From Isotricha intestinalis (lineage: Eukaryota > Ciliophora > Litostomatea > Vestibuliferida > Isotrichidae): 42,085 bases of DNA. How positions within the stretch are numbered: the stretch's first letter is position 1; the number at the start of each line of letters is the position of its first letter. The stretch covers positions 1 through 42,085 of the forward strand of contig JAJJLU010000452.1 of the NCBI GenBank assembly GCA_023807065.1, read 5' to 3'. The position numbers and the translations under genes were made by a program. The notes beneath the pieces are model-generated. The model was given only the letters and a program-made list of their open reading frames with translations. It made no database searches and was not told the DNA's origin. Shown here in pieces: positions 39,379 through 42,085 of the stretch.

Positions 39379-40875
39379 TTAATCTTCATTTCCTTCTTCA
39401 TCATCAAAATTATTTTCATTATCATTTTCATTTTCTTCTTCATTTCCTTCATCATCATTTTCTTTTTTAAGAGGAGCTTTTTCATATTTCATTTGAATTT
39501 CTTGTAATCTTTTAGAAATATTTTTATTTTCCTCATCTTTATCTTTTAAATTGTTTTTTTGACTTTCTAAATGTTTTAAACAATTTTCAATTCTATTTTT
39601 TAATTCCAAAATTTCTTTTCTATATTCATTTAATTGTTGTTTCATTAATTTATTATTTTGTTCATTTTGTTTTAATTGTAATTTTGAATATTCAATTCTT
39701 TTTTTTAAATCTATATTTTTATTATCTAATTCTTTAGTTTCTAAATTATATTTTCTTTGTAAATTAGTTTTTTCATTATCTAATCTTTCAAATCTTTTTT
39801 CATATTTTTCTATTTCTGTTTTAGGTAAAACATTTGATAAAATTTTTTTTTCTTGAGAATTAAAAAGATTAATTTTAGGTAAAATAATATCCATATCTTT
39901 TTCTTTTCCAATTCTTATTCTTTCAGATAAATTTCTTTGAATACCTAAAATTTTTTTTCTTGTTTTTTCTTGATTAATTTTTTCAATTTCATAAGGAGGT
40001 TTTTTAATTTTATGTTTTTTACTAATATATAAATCATTATCATTATTATTATAAATTTCTTCTATTTGTTCTTCATTTAAATCTTTACATTCATCTAATT
40101 TTTCTTGAACATCATAATAAATTATTTGTCTATTTTTATTCATTTTTTCTAAAACTTCTCCTTTTGGAATTTTATTTTCTAATTTTTTTTTAATTACATT
40201 TGAACCTTCATCAGAGATAATTTTTGCATTTTCTTTATTTTCTTTTTTTAATTCAACAATAAATTTTTCTTTTTCTTCAATATCTTTATTTAATTTATTT
40301 TGTTCTATTTCACATTTAAAATGTTCTTTTTGAATTTCTTCTAAATATTTTATTTCATTTTCAATTTCATTATTTTTATTTATTGTTTTTTTTATTTTAT
40401 CAGTCAATTCATTTAATTTATCTATATCTACGTTTTTATCAATATTTTTTCTTAATTTATTTATTTCTTTCTTATAATTTTTTATTAATTCTTCAGAAGC
40501 TTTTATTTCTTCTTCTTTTGAATCATAAACTTGTTGATAAGAAGATAATCTTTCTTTTCTTTCTTTTTCCCAAAATTTGGTTTCATTTAATGTTAATTCA
40601 ATTTTACTTAATTTTGATTCCATTTCTACTTTTAAATTTTCTATTTCTTTAGTTAAATTTAGATTTGTTTCTTCCATTTGATTTATTATTTTATCTTTTT
40701 TTTCTATTTCTTTCTTTTTTTGAGATAATACTTTCTTTCTTTCTTCTAATGTAAATTTTAATTGTTCTTCTGTTTCTTTTATTTCTTTTGTTAAACGATT
40801 TTGCTTTTCCATTTCTTCTTTTTCTTTCTTTTCCATTTCTAATTCATCTTTTGACTTTTTTATTGGTTCTGTCAT
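39379..40875 (-). CDS. Long coiled-coil protein with acidic tail
   Basis: This is a 498-residue protein. Residues 5-230 and 350-460 are strongly heptad-patterned Lys/Glu/Leu/Ile helices, broken by a less regular central part (about 240-345) with Tyr, Pro and Gly (HKIKKPPYEIEK, PKINLF). The last 35 residues are almost only Glu, Asp and Asn. There is no catalytic motif, signal or membrane span. The architecture (two coils, flexible centre, acidic tail) is common in axonemal and basal-body proteins, but I cannot name an orthologue. The start at 40875 (MTEPIKK) has an A-rich leader. The minus-strand neighbour upstream ends 87 bases away. Confidence 0.78.
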   Translation of the reverse strand: MTEPIKKSKDELEMEKKEKEEMEKQNRLTKEIKETEEQLKFTLEERKKVLSQKKKEIEKKDKIINQMEETNLNLTKEIENLKVEMESKLSKIELTLNETKFWEKERKERLSSYQQVYDSKEEEIKASEELIKNYKKEINKLRKNIDKNVDIDKLNELTDKIKKTINKNNEIENEIKYLEEIQKEHFKCEIEQNKLNKDIEEKEKFIVELKKENKENAKIISDEGSNVIKKKLENKIPKGEVLEKMNKNRQIIYYDVQEKLDECKDLNEEQIEEIYNNNDNDLYISKKHKIKKPPYEIEKINQEKTRKKILGIQRNLSERIRIGKEKDMDIILPKINLFNSQEKKILSNVLPKTEIEKYEKRFERLDNEKTNLQRKYNLETKELDNKNIDLKKRIEYSKLQLKQNEQNNKLMKQQLNEYRKEILELKNRIENCLKHLESQKNNLKDKDEENKNISKRLQEIQMKYEKAPLKKENDDEGNEEENENDNENNFDDEEGNED

Positions 40876-40961
40876 TTTTTTTATTTTTTTAATAACTGTT
40901 TTTTATAAAATATTTTTTATTATAATAAATAATTTTTTTAGTTTATTTAATAAAAATTTTA

Positions 40962-42085
40962 TTATAATATATCATTATTATCGTTTTTCTCAATATCACA
41001 TTGTAATTTATGAGTATAAATATTTTCTTTCAAAGCTAATTTTAAATCATCAATTAAATACTTTATCATTTTTTCTTTTTTTAAAGAATCTTTTTCTCCT
41101 ATTTCTTTAACTAATTCAAATTTTTGCTGACAACATTCTTTATTTTCACAATAAAGGATAAAATCACATAAAATTTCTTTAGTTAAATAAAATAAATTAT
41201 CTCTTTGATATTCTTCGAAATCTTGTTTTGAATCGACAATTAAATCAACAGTTAAAGCAAGAACATTTCTAAAATGTAAAAAACAATTTAAAGAACTATC
41301 AACTTCTTTAATTGTTTCATAAAATTTATTTCTTAAATTTTTATATCTTAATATTAATCCTAAGAAATTTAATTTGATACTAATCCAACAATATAATAAA
41401 AATTTTTTATTAACTTTTTGATTAGAATAAATTTTTTCCAAAACAGAAGAATGATACCATAAAAAACAGAATTTTTTATTTAAAGAAGCAATACAAGAAA
41501 TCATATCTAAGAAAGGTAAAGTTTTAATAAAATTATTATCTTCAAATTTAGGTAAAATAAATTTTCTTAATGAAGATAATCTGAAAATAATTTTAAAAAT
41601 AGAGAAATTATTATCTAATAGAAAAAATAATAATAAAATGTAATTTGTACTTAATCCAAATTCTGAATTACTATTATCATCTCCTGAATCTGCATTATCA
41701 CTTATATAAACTGGATTATTTGGAGAATAATTTTTCATTATTGTTTCAAATATTTTATCTATTATATGTTGTAAATATTTTTCATCTATTTTTCTTAAGA
41801 ATATATCATTATTATCATAAAATTTTGTTATCATTTTATTTAAACATTCTACATTAAATGATAATTTATAAGAATTTTGTTATGTCAAATTGACTCAAAT
41901 AAAATTTTCCTACTATATTATTAAAGTAATCTAAAAATATTGTTATTGCTTCACATAATATTTTAGTATTTGTATTTTTTGTTATTTTATTTACGAAATT
42001 AATTAAATTTGGTATTAAAAACATATCTTTAGCATAAGATTTAGTCAAAAAAGTATTTATTTTTTTAAATACTTCTTCTATTCTA
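40962..42085 (-). CDS. Partial helical protein, 5' end outside the window
   Basis: Two exons are visible: 41895-42085 (open to the window edge) and 40962-41848 (ending in TAA). The 46-nt intron 41849-41894 starts GTCAAT and ends TAG. Joining them gives ...GKFYL/KCLNKMITKFYDNN..., in frame. The ATG at 42048 is therefore internal, and the frame continues upstream as EEVFKKINTFLTKSYAKD. The product is helical with many Leu, Ile, Phe and Lys residues, and could be an ARM/HEAT-like solenoid, but repeats are not clear. A Cys-rich patch, YCENKECCQQKF, lies near the C-terminus. The donor GTCAAT differs from GTAA in the other introns, so this junction is less certain. Confidence 0.68.
41849..41894 (-). 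other. Intron in the partial gene (46 nt), atypical donor
   Basis: Read on the minus strand it starts GTCAATTTGA and ends TTTAATGTAG. It removes a TAA and restores one frame, but the donor lacks the GTAA seen elsewhere. Confidence 0.6.

Noticed and set aside
1..42085. tRNA, rRNA, CRISPR arrays and transposons
   Set aside because: I saw no GC-rich cloverleaf-like stretch, no spaced direct repeats and no transposase or reverse-transcriptase motifs. A tRNAscan-SE run would settle the tRNA question.

Overview
The window looks like one end of a nuclear chromosome from an AT-rich protist, most likely a ciliate. Coding exons are A-rich on the sense strand and spacers are very AT-rich. Introns are tiny (about 26-49 nt, GT...AG). 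All three stop codons end real genes (18 TAA, 3 TGA, 1 TAG among 22 genes whose 3' ends are visible), so the standard code is used, unlike Tetrahymena, Paramecium or Euplotes. The first 12 bases are C-rich (CCCCAATCCCCA) and look like a residual telomere, so base 1 is probably a true or trimmed chromosome end. Gene content fits a ciliated, calcium-signalling cell: alpha-tubulin acetyltransferase, an IP3-receptor/RyR-type channel, copine, an EF-hand protein and coiled-coil proteins. A ciliate lineage with standard code, such as litostome/rumen entodiniomorphs, is a possibility but is not proven here.

Layout. 1-0.9 kb: telomere-like end and a small unknown gene. 0.9-5.9 kb (minus): an Asn-rich coiled-coil/kelch-like protein and an Asn-rich protein with two RanBP2-type zinc fingers. 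5.9-11 kb is gene-poor. It holds a two-EF-hand protein, histone H2A and a Lys-rich coiled coil, and between them three stretches of degraded minus-strand coding sequence that I read as pseudogenes. 11-16.6 kb: GPN3-type GTPase, two spliced genes (a Lys-rich unknown and an ankyrin protein) and an unknown basic protein. 17.3-20 kb: a large CCCH/vWA/alpha-kinase/Cys-rich protein. 20-22.8 kb (minus): a coiled coil and a RING-H2 protein.

22.9-29.6 kb (minus) is a single-exon 2225-residue channel. Its C-terminus is clearly IP3-receptor-like (GGGIGD selectivity filter and C-x2-C-x16-H-x4-H linker finger), but its N-terminus is a UBR4-like UBR box, with no recognisable IP3-binding region. This is the most unusual gene in the window. 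30-33.4 kb: a CXXC-finger Asn-rich protein and a spliced alpha-tubulin N-acetyltransferase. 33.4-39.3 kb: a P-loop GTPase-like protein, a myristoylation-type copine, a two-membrane-span protein and a secreted/membrane unknown. 39.4-42.1 kb (minus): a long coiled coil and the 3' part of a helical unknown running off the right edge.

The genes are mostly independent units. Convergent neighbours are only about 30-115 bp apart and divergent starts as little as about 125 bp apart, so promoters and terminators must be very short. I saw no tRNA, rRNA, transposon or CRISPR array.
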